Shown: positions 42,999 to 52,420, counted from the stretch's first letter. The stretch: DNA of 64,000 nt from Streptomyces sp. CT34 (GCF_000805335.1 NZ_KN708638.1:7616671-7680670), one strand, 5' to 3'. Program-made: numbers and translations. The notes: generated from the letters alone by a model not told the origin.

Positions 42999-44699
42999 AT
43001 GCAGGAGGGGACCACACACCACGACACCATGCGGCTGCGCCTACCGGACCGGCCGCCTTCCGACGGCGGACCCGCGCCCGGGGGCGGCGACGGCTCGGCC
43101 ACGGGCGGGCTGCGCCGCTCGTCGATGCTGATGGCGGCGGGGACCGTGGTCTCCCGCGCCACCGGGCTGATCCGGGGCGTGCTCCAGGTGGCGGCGCTGG
43201 GCACCGCGCTGCTGGCCAGCACGTACAACACCGCCAACGTCGTCCCGATGAGCATCTACACCCTGCTGATCGGCGGCGCGCTGAACTCCGTGCTGGTGCC
43301 GCAGCTCGTCCGCGCCCGGGCCGAGCACGCGGACGGCGGCCGGGCCTACGAACAGCGGCTGGTCACCCTCGTCCTGAGCGTGCTCGCCGTCGGCACCCTG
43401 CTCGCGGTGTGGGCCGCGCCGCAGATCGTCGCCGTCTTCGTCCCGGACACGCCCGGCGACCACGCCGCCTTCGCGCTCACCGTCGTCTTCGCCCGCTTCC
43501 TCCTCCCGCAGATCTTCTTCTACGGGCTGTTCTTCATCTTCGGCCAAGTCCTCAACGCCCGCGGCAAGTTCGGGGCGATGATGTGGACGCCGGTGCTCAA
43601 CAACATCGTGCTGATCGCGATGTTCGGGGTGTACATCGGCCTGCTGGCCGGGCCGGACCGCGTCCAGGACATCACCCCCGGCCAGATCGATCTGCTGGGC
43701 ATCGCCACCACCGGCGGTATCGCCCTCCAGGGCCTGGCCCTGATCCCGTTCGTCCGGGCGTCCGGCTTCCGCTTCCGGCCGCGCTTCGACTGGCGGGGCA
43801 CGGGGCTGCGCAAGAGCTTCGCCGCCGCCCGCTGGACCCTGCTGTTCGTGTTCGCCAACCTGGCCGCGATGGCCGTCGTCACGCACTTCGCGAACGCCGC
43901 CGACCAGCAACTCCCCACCGCCGGCGTCGGGTACGCCGCCTACAGCAGCGCCCAGGGCGTCTGGACCCTGCCGCAGTCGATCGTCACGGTCTCGCTGGTG
44001 ACCGCGCTGCTGCCGCGGATGAGCCGTGCGGTCGCCGAACACCGCCTGGACGACCTGCGCGACGACCTCTCCCGCGCCCTGCGGGTCAGCGGCGTCCTCA
44101 TCGTCCCGGCCGCCTTCTTCTTCCTCGTCTTCGGACCCCAGGCCGCCCAACTCCTCTTCGCCCACGGTGCCGTTGACGCCGCTTCGGCCCGGCCCATCGG
44201 ACAGATGCTCCAGGCGTTCGGGCTCGGCCTGATCCCGTTCTCCGCCCAGTATCTGCTGCTGCGCGGCTTCTACGCCTTCGAGGACACCCGGACGCCGTTC
44301 TGGATGGCCGGGTGGATCGCCGGGATCAATATCGCCCTGGCCACCGCGTGCCACCTGTGGCTGCCCGCCCGCTGGGCGGTCACCGGGATGGCCGCGGCCT
44401 ACGCGCCGGCGTACGGGGTCGGGCTGCTCGCCACCGCGCTGCTGCTGCGCCGCCGTCTCTCCGGCCGCCTCGACGGCCGCCGGCTGTGCCGCACCTACGG
44501 CAAGCTGACCGTGTCCGCCGCCGTGGCGGGCGCCCTTGGCTGGCTGGCGGCCCGCGCCTGCTCGGGCCTGGCCACCCCGCCCGGCTGGACGCCCGCCCTG
44601 GCGCTGGCCGCGGGCGGCGCCACCATGGCCCTGATCTTCGTCATGGCGGCCCGGGTCCTGAAGGTCGGCGAACTGGGGAGCCTGCCCGGCCTCCGGTGA
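42999..44699 (+). CDS. MurJ/MviN-family lipid II flippase-like protein
   Basis: 566 residues with about 14 hydrophobic segments. The MviN pattern is clear: RATGLIRGVLQVAALGT, LIGGALNSVLVPQLVRA, then LLPQIFFYGLFFIFGQVLNARGKFGAMMWTPVLNN. MurJ flips lipid II for peptidoglycan synthesis. Streptomycetes have several paralogues, so an accessory flippase is possible. The N-terminus has about 35 extra soluble residues. It begins 9 bp after the LigD-polymerase gene; a -10 box suggests its own promoter. Confidence 0.85.
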   Translation: MQEGTTHHDTMRLRLPDRPPSDGGPAPGGGDGSATGGLRRSSMLMAAGTVVSRATGLIRGVLQVAALGTALLASTYNTANVVPMSIYTLLIGGALNSVLVPQLVRARAEHADGGRAYEQRLVTLVLSVLAVGTLLAVWAAPQIVAVFVPDTPGDHAAFALTVVFARFLLPQIFFYGLFFIFGQVLNARGKFGAMMWTPVLNNIVLIAMFGVYIGLLAGPDRVQDITPGQIDLLGIATTGGIALQGLALIPFVRASGFRFRPRFDWRGTGLRKSFAAARWTLLFVFANLAAMAVVTHFANAADQQLPTAGVGYAAYSSAQGVWTLPQSIVTVSLVTALLPRMSRAVAEHRLDDLRDDLSRALRVSGVLIVPAAFFFLVFGPQAAQLLFAHGAVDAASARPIGQMLQAFGLGLIPFSAQYLLLRGFYAFEDTRTPFWMAGWIAGINIALATACHLWLPARWAVTGMAAAYAPAYGVGLLATALLLRRRLSGRLDGRRLCRTYGKLTVSAAVAGALGWLAARACSGLATPPGWTPALALAAGGATMALIFVMAARVLKVGELGSLPGLR

Positions 44700-44976
44700 G
44701 GCGCCGCCCGGCCAACCCACCGGCAGCGCCCGCCCGTTGGTGGAGATGGTGCGCTGGTCGTGCGTCACCCTCGGCGTGAGCCGGTGGAGGTGCCGTGCCC
44801 GAGGCGCGCTGCCCGCTCCTGACGGTGGGGCCGGCCGCCCCGGGGAGCCCGCCCGCGCCGTCGCCCCCGGGCCGGCCGGTGCGGGCCCGCCGCGGTGTAC
44901 GGCACTCGGGGCGGTCCGCCATCGTATGGAGTAGGCCAACCGGCGCGCGGCGGGCGGCGTTCTTAGCGTGGCCAAC

Positions 44977-46197
44977 ATGTCGACAGCGAGTTGGCCCCCC
45001 GTCAGAGTGGTGAGCGCCGCGGCCGTCTGCGCCGCGAGCCTGCTGGCCTTGTGCGGCCCCGCGGTCGCCGACGGCCCGTACGGCATCGACGACCTGCGCG
45101 GCGCGCCACCGGTCCGTGCCGAGGGCACGCTGGACGACCGCGGCGTGCAGTTCGTGCCCCGGCCCGGGGTGCCCGAGCCGCCACGGGTCTCCGCGCTGTC
45201 CTGGGCCGTGACCGAGCTGGGCAGCCGCAAGATCCTGGCGGCCAAGGACGCCCACCGCCCGCTGCCGCCCGCCAGCACCCTCAAGGCCCTGTTCGCGCTG
45301 ACGGTGCTGCCCCGGTTCTCCCAGGGGACGGTGCACACCGTCTCCGGCAGGGAGCTGGCCGGCATCGAGTCCGGCAGCGCACTCGCCGGCCTCAAGGAGG
45401 ACATGCCCTACCGCGTCGCCGACCTCTGGCACGGCGTCTTCCTCAGCTCGGGCAGCGACGCGGTGCACGCGCTCGCCGCGATGAACGGCGGCTGGCGAAA
45501 GACCATCGGCGACATGCAGGCGACGGCGGACCGGCTGGGCGCCCGCGACACCACCGTCGAGTCGGCGGACGGATTCGACACGCCGGGGCAGTTCTCCTCC
45601 GCCTACGACCTCTCCCTCTTCGGCCAGGCCGGGCTCGCCAACCGGGACTTCGCCCACTTCGCCGCGACCAAGACCGCGCGGTTCCCGGTGGACGGCGGCA
45701 GGGAGACCCACGGCATCCAGAACACCAACCGGCTGCTGGTCGGCTCGCACGGGGTGACGCCGTACGACGGCCTGATCGGGGTGAAGAACGGCTATACCAC
45801 GCACGCCGGGAACACCCTGATCGCCGCGGCCCGGCGCGGCGACCGGACGCTGCTGGTCACCGTCATGCACCCGCGGTCCGGCGCCGAGAACGCCGTCTAC
45901 GAGGAGGCCCGTGCCCTGCTGGACTGGGGCTTCGAGGCGGCGCCCCGGGCCGCGGCGGTCGGCATGCTGCCCGCTCCGGCCCCCGGTGGGCACGACCCCG
46001 GGACGGGGAACGCGGTGCCCGGGGGGCCGGCCACCAAGCTGCACCCGGCGGCGGCCGGCAGGTCCGGCTCCGCCGCGGACACGGTGATCATGTGGTCGTT
46101 CGCCGCCGCCGGTGCGATCGCGGTCGCCGGGCTGGGCACCGCGCTGTGGTGGCGCCGGCGCCGGCCGGACCGGCCGGAGGGCGGGCAGCCGTCCTGA
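44977..46197 (+). CDS. D-alanyl-D-alanine carboxypeptidase-like protein (S11 family)
   Basis: 406 residues with signal peptide, a catalytic domain at about 70-300 and a C-terminal membrane anchor (TVIMWSFAAAGAIAVAGLG then RRRR). Catalytic S100-x-x-K103 (STLK) is intact. The second motif reads S158-G-S160 instead of SxN, and the third K270-N-G instead of KTG. It should trim the terminal D-Ala of peptidoglycan stems if active. GTG 44968 is possible, but a TTAGCG box 8 nt before ATG 44977 suggests leaderless initiation there. The preceding 277 bp contain no gene. Confidence 0.82.
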   Translation: MSTASWPPVRVVSAAAVCAASLLALCGPAVADGPYGIDDLRGAPPVRAEGTLDDRGVQFVPRPGVPEPPRVSALSWAVTELGSRKILAAKDAHRPLPPASTLKALFALTVLPRFSQGTVHTVSGRELAGIESGSALAGLKEDMPYRVADLWHGVFLSSGSDAVHALAAMNGGWRKTIGDMQATADRLGARDTTVESADGFDTPGQFSSAYDLSLFGQAGLANRDFAHFAATKTARFPVDGGRETHGIQNTNRLLVGSHGVTPYDGLIGVKNGYTTHAGNTLIAAARRGDRTLLVTVMHPRSGAENAVYEEARALLDWGFEAAPRAAAVGMLPAPAPGGHDPGTGNAVPGGPATKLHPAAAGRSGSAADTVIMWSFAAAGAIAVAGLGTALWWRRRRPDRPEGGQPS

Positions 46198-46370
46198 GAC
46201 CGCCCCCGACGACCGCCGAATGTCGTACACCTGTGCGGTAGGTCAGGTATCCGGAGCACGTGGAGTGGCCTTGCCCGGTGAAGGATGACGCTTTTGCCAT
46301 GGTTTGTGGTGACTGGCGGCGTTGGTCGGTGTAGCGTCCTGAACAGCTGTCGTGGTTCCGAAGTGCCGGG

Positions 46371-46393
46371 CGCCCGTGTCGCATTCACGGGCG
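46371..46393 (+). promoter_or_regulatory. Hairpin with T-rich tail in csp leader
   Basis: CGCCCGTG-tcgcatt-CACGGGCG followed by TTCTTGTTGT, about 100 nt before the cold-shock gene. It may be a terminator, an attenuator or a temperature-sensing leader element. Confidence 0.5.
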
Positions 46394-46490
46394 TTCTTGT
46401 TGTCCAGTGCCTCTCCGGACCAGGGCGATCACCTCCGGGTTCCGCGCGGTGCGGGAGCCGATTCGAGCCCATCGAACGAAGGAGACGGAC

Positions 46491-46703
46491 ATGGCTTCCG
46501 GCACGGTGAAGTGGTTCAACTCGGAAAAGGGATTCGGCTTTATCGCGCAGGACGGCGGCGGGGCCGATGTTTTCGCGCACTACTCCAATATCGACGCGAC
46601 CGGCTATCGGGAGCTTCTGGAGGGCCAGAAGGTGACCTTCGAGGTCACCCAGGGGCACAAGGGCCCGCAGGCGGAGAAGATCCGGGTGACGGCCACGCCG
46701 TAA
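46491..46703 (+). CDS. CspA-family cold-shock protein
   Basis: 70 residues, a single cold-shock OB-fold domain with RNP1 KGFGFIAQ and RNP2 VFAHYSNI. It binds single-stranded nucleic acids, acting as an RNA chaperone. GAAGGAGA precedes the ATG. The leader is long and contains a hairpin with a T-rich tail. A strong hairpin follows the gene. Confidence 0.95.
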   Translation: MASGTVKWFNSEKGFGFIAQDGGGADVFAHYSNIDATGYRELLEGQKVTFEVTQGHKGPQAEKIRVTATP

Positions 46704-46728
46704 GCACCCCTCCGCGCCCGCCGGCACA

Positions 46729-46774
46729 CCGCACGGCGCCCGCTCCCTCACGCAGAGGGGCGGGCGCCGTGCGG
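46729..46774. terminator. Convergent terminator
   Basis: 15-bp perfect stem CCGCACGGCGCCCGC / GCGGGCGCCGTGCGG with a 16-nt loop, between the csp and acetyltransferase genes. Confidence 0.8.
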
Positions 46775-46799
46775 GGCCGCTGTACGGGCGCTCCGGTGT

Positions 46800-47369
46800 T
46801 CAGGGGCGGCGGTCGTTGAGGATCTTCTGGAAGAGCCGGTGGTCGCGCCAGGCGCCGTTGATGTGGAGGTAGTTCTCGGCGGTGCCGTAGGGGGTGAAAC
46901 CGCACTTGGTCAGCACCCGCTGCGAGGCGAGGTTGTCCAGCAGCGTGCCGGCCTCCAGCCGGTGCAGGCCCAGTTCCGCGTCCGCTGCCGCGCAGACCGC
47001 CGTCACCGCGGCGGAGGCGAGCCCGCGCCGGAGGTGGTCGGCGGATATCCAGTAGCCGACGGAGGCGCTGCACAGCGGGCCATAGGTGATCTGGGAGAGG
47101 GTGACGGCACCGGCGATCTCCGGCTCCCCGCCGTCCGGCTCGCCGACCAGCACCCACGGCATCAGCCGCCCGGCATCCCGCTCGGCCAGCTGGGAGCGGA
47201 GCCGCTCCGACTGGCCGGCGGGGGTGTAGAACGCTTCGTCGCGGTCCGGCTCGGTGCCGCGGAGGTGGTCTCGGCTGCGCTGGTAGGCCCGGGCGAGGCC
47301 GCCGGCGTCCGCCGGTTCGGCGGGGCGCATCAGGGTGTCGTGGGCGAGCCGGACGGACGTGGTGATCAT
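46800..47369 (-). CDS. GNAT family N-acetyltransferase (RimJ/RimL-like)
   Basis: 189 residues. The acetyl-CoA site is visible as VGYWISADHLRRGLASAAV, followed by GLHRLEAGTLLDNLASQRVLTKCGF, the RimJ/RimL/SpeG-like C-terminal signature. The substrate (protein N-terminus, polyamine or other amine) is unknown. It is co-directional with the small MT0933-like gene. Confidence 0.88.
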   Translation of the reverse strand: MITTSVRLAHDTLMRPAEPADAGGLARAYQRSRDHLRGTEPDRDEAFYTPAGQSERLRSQLAERDAGRLMPWVLVGEPDGGEPEIAGAVTLSQITYGPLCSASVGYWISADHLRRGLASAAVTAVCAAADAELGLHRLEAGTLLDNLASQRVLTKCGFTPYGTAENYLHINGAWRDHRLFQKILNDRRP

Positions 47370-47414
47370 CCGTTCAGCGTAAGCGCGGGGCGCGGCCCCG
47401 GACCCGCCCGGTGC

Positions 47415-47630
47415 TCAGGTCTCCGGCGGCCGGTCCTCGGTCTGCGGCGGCCGGTCCTCGCCTTCGGGCTTGCCGAACTGCTCCCGCATCTTCTCCCTGG
47501 CCGCGTCGATCTGACCCGAGTACTTGCCCTGGGTCTTCTCGTCGACGAACTCCCCGGCCTTGTCGATGCCCTTCTGCGCCTGCTCCTCGTGTCCCTTGAG
47601 CAGACCCTTGAGCTTGTCCAGTACGGACAT
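47415..47630 (-). CDS. MT0933-like small antitoxin-family protein
   Basis: 71 residues, highly charged and helical: LDKLKGLLKGHEEQAQKGID, then KAGEFVDEKTQGKYSGQID. This is the MT0933-like (Rv0909-type) antitoxin family pattern. No partner toxin is encoded nearby (the neighbours are a GNAT enzyme and an esterase), so an orphan or a stress-protein role is more likely. The C-terminal repeat RPPQTEDRPPET is low complexity. Confidence 0.75.
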   Translation of the reverse strand: MSVLDKLKGLLKGHEEQAQKGIDKAGEFVDEKTQGKYSGQIDAAREKMREQFGKPEGEDRPPQTEDRPPET

Positions 47631-47693
47631 GAGGCGTCCTCCTCACCACGGTCCCCCTCGACACCAGCATCGCCCCCGGGCGGGCGATGTGCA

Positions 47694-48719
47694 TCAGGAA
47701 CTGGGAACCGGGGCCTTCAGATGGTCGCTGATGAATTTGATGGAGCCGGCCGCCATCCCCTTCTGGTAATCCCAGGCGTTGTGCCGTCCACCGGGAATGA
47801 GCTGCATCGACGTGTGGATCGGCCCCTTTCCGTACTTCTCGCGGAATTTTCGGATGGGGTTGATGACCGAGGTGGGAGATTCCTTCGCACCGGCCTGGAA
47901 GGCGATATAGACATCCGGGCCGCCCTTCTTCAGCAGCTGCGCGGCGAGCTTCTCCGGGTTGTTGGCGTCCTTCTCCTTCTGGTGGCCGGCCCACATCGGG
48001 GAGTCCGGCACGATGTCCGGCCCGCTGGCTATCGCCGCCTTGAACTTCTCCGGGGACTTCAGTACGGACTTGAAGCCGGCGAAGCCGCCCGACGACGAAC
48101 CCATGAAGGCCCAGCCGTCCCGCGACTTGAAGGTGCGGAAATTGGCCTTGGCCAGATCGACGACGTCCTCGGTCAGCCAGGTGCCCATCTTCTGCTGGCC
48201 GGGAATGTCGCTGCCGTCGTGATAACGGGTGTCCGGATTCAGCATCGGCATCACCACTATGAACGGCAGGCTCTTTCCCTCCGCGGTCCACTTGGCGAGA
48301 TTCTCCTGGAGCTTGATATCGCCACCGACCCAGTAATTGGTGACCCCCTTCTTGTCCTGCGGGCTGCCCAGCCCGCCGGGCAGGGCCATCAGCACCGGAA
48401 AACCGCTCTTGGCGTACTTGGGGTCCTGGTATTCCTTCGGCGCCCAGACCCACACACTGCCGGTGACGCCCGACTTCGCGCCCTTGAGCGTCGCCCGGCC
48501 TATGTGCGTGCCGTCGTCCAGGGTCCGGGTGATCCGGAAGTCGCTCTTGGGGCCGGTCGGCATCAGGGTGTCGCTGTCGACCGGCTTGACCGGGGTGCCG
48601 CTCTCGCCCTTGGCGCCCGCGTTGAAGTCGACCGGATTGCCGTTCTCCGAGCAGCCGGTGAGCAGGGCGCAGGAGGCGAGGAGGGGGGCCGAGAGGGCGG
48701 CGGCGTAACGGTGTTTCAA
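47694..48719 (-). CDS. Esterase-D-like alpha/beta hydrolase lipoprotein
   Basis: 341 residues from TTG, with GGAG 6 nt upstream. The lipobox LLTGC at about residue 20 predicts a membrane-anchored lipoprotein. The alpha/beta-hydrolase nucleophile elbow GSSSGG, oxyanion-loop region LMALPGGLGSP and late GGRHNAWDY fit the esterase D/antigen 85-like group. The substrate is unknown; mycoloyl transfer is unlikely in Streptomyces. It stands alone. Confidence 0.82.
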   Translation of the reverse strand: MKHRYAAALSAPLLASCALLTGCSENGNPVDFNAGAKGESGTPVKPVDSDTLMPTGPKSDFRITRTLDDGTHIGRATLKGAKSGVTGSVWVWAPKEYQDPKYAKSGFPVLMALPGGLGSPQDKKGVTNYWVGGDIKLQENLAKWTAEGKSLPFIVVMPMLNPDTRYHDGSDIPGQQKMGTWLTEDVVDLAKANFRTFKSRDGWAFMGSSSGGFAGFKSVLKSPEKFKAAIASGPDIVPDSPMWAGHQKEKDANNPEKLAAQLLKKGGPDVYIAFQAGAKESPTSVINPIRKFREKYGKGPIHTSMQLIPGGRHNAWDYQKGMAAGSIKFISDHLKAPVPSS

Positions 48720-48911
48720 CGGGTTCTCCGGTACTGAGCGATCAAGTGCAAGTGACCATAAAGAGGGTAAACGGATGCTGCCGGTTCCGTTACCAGTTGC
48801 GGTAGTCGAACCGTTATGGCGCTGTTGTCCGATGCGCCGCCGGTGGTGCGTGTGTGAGCCCATCGGCCCGCTCGACGGGCACGGCGCCGCGGTCCGGCCG
48901 AGAATGCAGCG

Positions 48912-49232
48912 GTGAGCGATGAACACCGCAGGGCCGAGGACACCGCCGTGCGCCCCCATCCGGGTGACGAGGAGCGGCGGCTCGCCAGGAAGGCGCTGGC
49001 CGGCCGCGCCCGGGACGCGGGCGATCTGGCCCTGCTGATGGACATGCTGGGCCTGGACCCGAACCGGGATCCGGGCCGGGAGGCGGCCCGCGGCCAGGAG
49101 CCCGCCCGCCGCCAGGAGCGCCCGCGCGGCCGGCAGGCCGGGCGCGGGCGCGGCGCGGGGCGCGAGCGGCGGTACGACGGGCGCCGGGACACCTGCCGCG
49201 ATGCCCGGACACCCTCCTCGGATCCCGGCTGA
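48912..49232 (+). CDS. Hypothetical charged protein
   Basis: 106 residues, very Arg/Glu/Ala-rich. The conserved-looking core is EERRLARKALAGRARDAGDL then ALLMDMLGLDP, a helical pair; the tail is low complexity. GTG 48912 has GAGAAT 6 nt upstream like a -10 box, suggesting leaderless initiation. Function unknown. Convergent with the GH38 gene. Confidence 0.5.
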   Translation: MSDEHRRAEDTAVRPHPGDEERRLARKALAGRARDAGDLALLMDMLGLDPNRDPGREAARGQEPARRQERPRGRQAGRGRGAGRERRYDGRRDTCRDARTPSSDPG

Positions 49233-49264
49233 GCGGCCCGCCCGCCGGCCCGCCGCCCCGCCCG

Positions 49265-52200
49265 TCAGTCCGCCGCCCGGCTCAGCCGCAGCGTCACGAT
49301 CTGGAACGGGCGGAGCGCCAGCCGGACGGTGTTCCCGGCCCGCGCCAGCTCCGGACCGTCGTCGGTGGGGCGCTCCAGCAGATCGGCGGTGACCGCACCG
49401 GCCAGCGCGAAACCGGCGGTGACAGCGGTCCTGGCACGGCCGCCGTGGGCCTCGTGGAGCCGGACGACCACATCGCCGCTCCGGTCGTCCGCGAGCTTGA
49501 CCGCGGTGACCACCGTCGCGTCGTTCCCGACCGCGACCAGCGGCGCCACCGCGCCGGCCCCGGTCAGCCGGCGCTCGGGCAGGTTGATGCGGTGGCCCTC
49601 GCGCACCGCGTCGCCGACGGTGGCCCCCGGGACCATCGCGTACCGGAAGCGGTGGCTGCCCTGGTCGGTCTCCGGGTCGGGGAAGCGCGGGGCGCGCAGC
49701 AGGGACAGCCGCACGGTCGTGGTGGTGCCGCGCCCGCCGGCGTCGCAGGCCTCGCGGACCGTACGGGTGACGTCATGGCCGTAGGTCGCGTCGTTGACCA
49801 GCGCCACACCCCAGCCCGGCTCCTCGACATGGACGAACCGGTGCGCGCACGCCTCGAACTTGGCCGCCTCCCAGCTGGTGTTGGTGTGCGTGGGCCGGTA
49901 GAGATGCCCGAACTGGGTCTCCGCCGCGTAGCGTTCGGCGTGCACGTCCAGCGGGAAGGCGGCCTTGAGGAACTTCTCGGTCTCCCGCCAGTCGACCTCG
50001 GTGTCGACGTCCAGCCGCCGCTGCCCGCGTGCCAGGGTCAGCGACTGCACCACCCGCGAGTCGCCGAAGCTGCGCACCACCCGGACCGTCGCGGCGTCCG
50101 GCGACGCCTCGGCCAGGGCGACCTCGTCCGCGTCCGTCAGGTCGGTGGCCACGTTGCGGTAGAAGGCGTCCACGTCCCAGGCGTCCCACATGTTGGGGAA
50201 ATCCGGGTGGAGTTGCAGCAGGTTCGCGGCCGCACCAGGTGCGACGGCCTCGCGCCCGGCCGCCCGGTCGTACACCGAGACCACCAGGCCGCGGCCGTCG
50301 ATCTCGACGCGGAGCAGGTCGTGGGCGAGGACGAAGCCGCCGCCGGGGCGGGGCTCGGCGCGCACCGCGGCGCCCTCGGTGACCGCCGGTGCCACCGCGC
50401 CGGCCGCGACCCCGCCGCGGGCGTGCGGCGCCGAGTTCACCACCAGCGGCCGGCTGCCGCCGCCGGTCAGCGCGGCCAGCGCGCCGGCGATGACGCCCTC
50501 CAGCTCGGTGGCGAGTGCCGCATAGGTCCGCTCCGCCTCGCGGTGCACCCAGGCGATGGAGGAGCCGGGCAGGATGTCATGGAACTGGTGCAGCAGCACC
50601 GTCTTCCAGATCCGGTCCAACTCCTCGTACGGATAAGGGTGCCGGGCCTTGACCGCGGCGGTCGCCGACCAGAGCTCGGCCTCCCGCAGCAGCTGCTCGC
50701 TGCGGCGGTTGCCGCGCTTGGTCCGCGCCTGACTGGTGAGGGTGCCGCGGTGCAGCTCCAGATACAACTCGCCGACCCACACCGGCGCGTCGGGATACTC
50801 CGCCTCCGCCCTGGCGAAGAAGTCGGCGGGCCGCTCCCACGCCACGACCGGCGAACCGTCCAGGTTCCGCAGCCGGCGCGCCTTGGCGATCATCTCGCGG
50901 GTGGTGCCGCCGCCCCCGTCGCCCCAGCCGGTCGGCGCCAGGGAGTGCCGGGCGACGCCCTTGTCCCGGAAGTTCCGTGCGGCGTGGGCCAGTTCGGCGC
51001 CCGAAAGCCGGCAGTTGTAGGTGTCCACCGGCGGGAAGTGGGTGAAGATGCGGGTGCCGTCGATTCCCTCCCAGCGGAAGGTATGGTGCGGGAAGGCGTT
51101 GACCTTGCTCCAGGAGATCTTCTGGGTCAGCAGCCACTTCGACCCCGCCGCCCGGATGATCTGCGGCAGCCCCGCGGCGAACCCGAAGGTGTCCGGCAGC
51201 CACGCCTCGTCGTTCTCGATGCCGAACTCCTCTAGGAAGAACCGCTTCCCGTACACGAACTGACGGGCCATCGCCTCCGACCCGGGCATGTTGGTGTCCG
51301 ACTCCACCCACATCCCGCCCGCCGGTACGAACCGACCCTCGGCCACCGCCTGCTTGACCCTGGCATACACCTCCGGCCGGTGTTCCTTGATCCATGCGTA
51401 CTGCTGCGCCTGCGACATGGCGTAGACGAACTCCGGCTCGTCCGCGAGCAGCGCCGTCATGTTCGAGGTGGTCCGGGCGACCTTGCGGACCGTCTCCCGC
51501 AGCGGCCACAGCCACGCCGAATCGATATGCGCATGCCCGACCGCGCTGATCCGGTGCGCGGAGGCCGCCGCGGGCGCCGCCAGCACGTCCCGCAGCCGGC
51601 CGCGCGCGGCCCGCGCCGTCCCGTTGACGTCCTGGAGGTCGACCGCGTCCAGCGCCCGGCCCACCGCGCGCAGCAGCTCCCAGCGCCGCGGGCTGTCCAC
51701 CGCCAGCTCCACCATCAGCTCGCCCAGCACCTCCAGGTCCTGGATCAGCTCCCACACCTCGGTGTCGAACACCGCCAGATCCATCCGCGCCAGCCGGTAC
51801 TGCGGATCGCTGCCCGCCGTCTCCGGGTCGCCCAACTTCGTGGGGAGGAACGGATGTACGTCGAGGATGACGGGATTGGACGCGGCCTCCAGATGCCACT
51901 CGACGCGCTCGCCGCCGCGCACCGGATCGCCCACCCGCACCCACTGGTTCCGCGGATTGAGGCCCTTCACCGGACGCCCGTCCGACGTGTAGACCAGCGC
52001 CTCGCACTGGAAGCCCGCCATCCGCTCGTCGAATCCCAGGTCGAGCACCGCCTCCACGGTGCGCCCGGCCCACGCCTCCGGCACGGTGCCGCGCACCCGG
52101 AACCAGGTGGTGGCCCAGGGCGCGCCCCACGCGTCACCCACCGCCACGGGCTGGTGCGGGGCGGCCAGTCCTTCCGCCACCGGCGCCGTTCCCCGAGCTC

Positions 52201-52351
52201 TCGACTCCGGTCGAGCAGGGGAGACCCCACTGCCCGGCGCGACCCAGGCCGCGACCTCCAGGGGGACCGACTCCGGGTACAGGGCGGGCCGGATGCGCTC
52301 GTCCAGAACGCGGCGGAGGCGGGCTTCGACCAGTGCGCGATCGTCATGCAT
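49265..52351 (-). CDS. GH38 alpha-mannosidase
   Basis: 1028 residues, typical of large bacterial GH38. The zinc-site His/Asp lie in GHAHIDSAWLWP (about 273-277), the nucleophile is D387 in WLPDTFG, and LLHQFHDILPGSS marks the end of the catalytic core. A beta-sandwich C-terminal half follows. No signal peptide, so cytoplasmic. It removes alpha-mannose from imported glycans. It is the last gene of the LacI-controlled operon, 69 bp after the GH85 gene, with a G-rich repeat tract in the gap. Confidence 0.94.
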   Translation of the reverse strand: MHDDRALVEARLRRVLDERIRPALYPESVPLEVAAWVAPGSGVSPARPESRARGTAPVAEGLAAPHQPVAVGDAWGAPWATTWFRVRGTVPEAWAGRTVEAVLDLGFDERMAGFQCEALVYTSDGRPVKGLNPRNQWVRVGDPVRGGERVEWHLEAASNPVILDVHPFLPTKLGDPETAGSDPQYRLARMDLAVFDTEVWELIQDLEVLGELMVELAVDSPRRWELLRAVGRALDAVDLQDVNGTARAARGRLRDVLAAPAAASAHRISAVGHAHIDSAWLWPLRETVRKVARTTSNMTALLADEPEFVYAMSQAQQYAWIKEHRPEVYARVKQAVAEGRFVPAGGMWVESDTNMPGSEAMARQFVYGKRFFLEEFGIENDEAWLPDTFGFAAGLPQIIRAAGSKWLLTQKISWSKVNAFPHHTFRWEGIDGTRIFTHFPPVDTYNCRLSGAELAHAARNFRDKGVARHSLAPTGWGDGGGGTTREMIAKARRLRNLDGSPVVAWERPADFFARAEAEYPDAPVWVGELYLELHRGTLTSQARTKRGNRRSEQLLREAELWSATAAVKARHPYPYEELDRIWKTVLLHQFHDILPGSSIAWVHREAERTYAALATELEGVIAGALAALTGGGSRPLVVNSAPHARGGVAAGAVAPAVTEGAAVRAEPRPGGGFVLAHDLLRVEIDGRGLVVSVYDRAAGREAVAPGAAANLLQLHPDFPNMWDAWDVDAFYRNVATDLTDADEVALAEASPDAATVRVVRSFGDSRVVQSLTLARGQRRLDVDTEVDWRETEKFLKAAFPLDVHAERYAAETQFGHLYRPTHTNTSWEAAKFEACAHRFVHVEEPGWGVALVNDATYGHDVTRTVREACDAGGRGTTTTVRLSLLRAPRFPDPETDQGSHRFRYAMVPGATVGDAVREGHRINLPERRLTGAGAVAPLVAVGNDATVVTAVKLADDRSGDVVVRLHEAHGGRARTAVTAGFALAGAVTADLLERPTDDGPELARAGNTVRLALRPFQIVTLRLSRAAD

Positions 52352-52381
52352 GAGGGCTCCGTGGAGTGGGGTGGATGGAGT

Positions 52382-52399
52382 GGGGTGGGGTGGGGTGGG
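52382..52399 (+). repeat. G-quadruplex-type tandem G4T repeat
   Basis: GGGGTGGGGTGGGGTGGG on the + strand (C-rich in the mRNA), between the GH85 and GH38 genes and upstream of the GH38 RBS. It is preceded by more TGGAGTGGGG repeats from about 52371. Confidence 0.7.
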
Positions 52400-52420
52400 A
52401 GGTGACGGGAACGGCCGTGG

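Noticed and set aside
44830..44890. GGCCGGCC repeats as a terminator after the murJ-like gene
   Set aside because: Pairing is interrupted by unmatched bases, the spacer is long and there is no T tract. It is probably GC-rich background.
43041..45404. 787-residue open frame on the - strand opposite the murJ-like and DD-carboxypeptidase genes
   Set aside because: Shadow frame; low-complexity Gly/Gln/Glu/Arg translation, while the + strand encodes recognisable proteins.
47415..47630. Toxin-antitoxin module
   Set aside because: The MT0933-like gene has no neighbouring toxin candidate; flanking genes encode a GNAT enzyme and an esterase.
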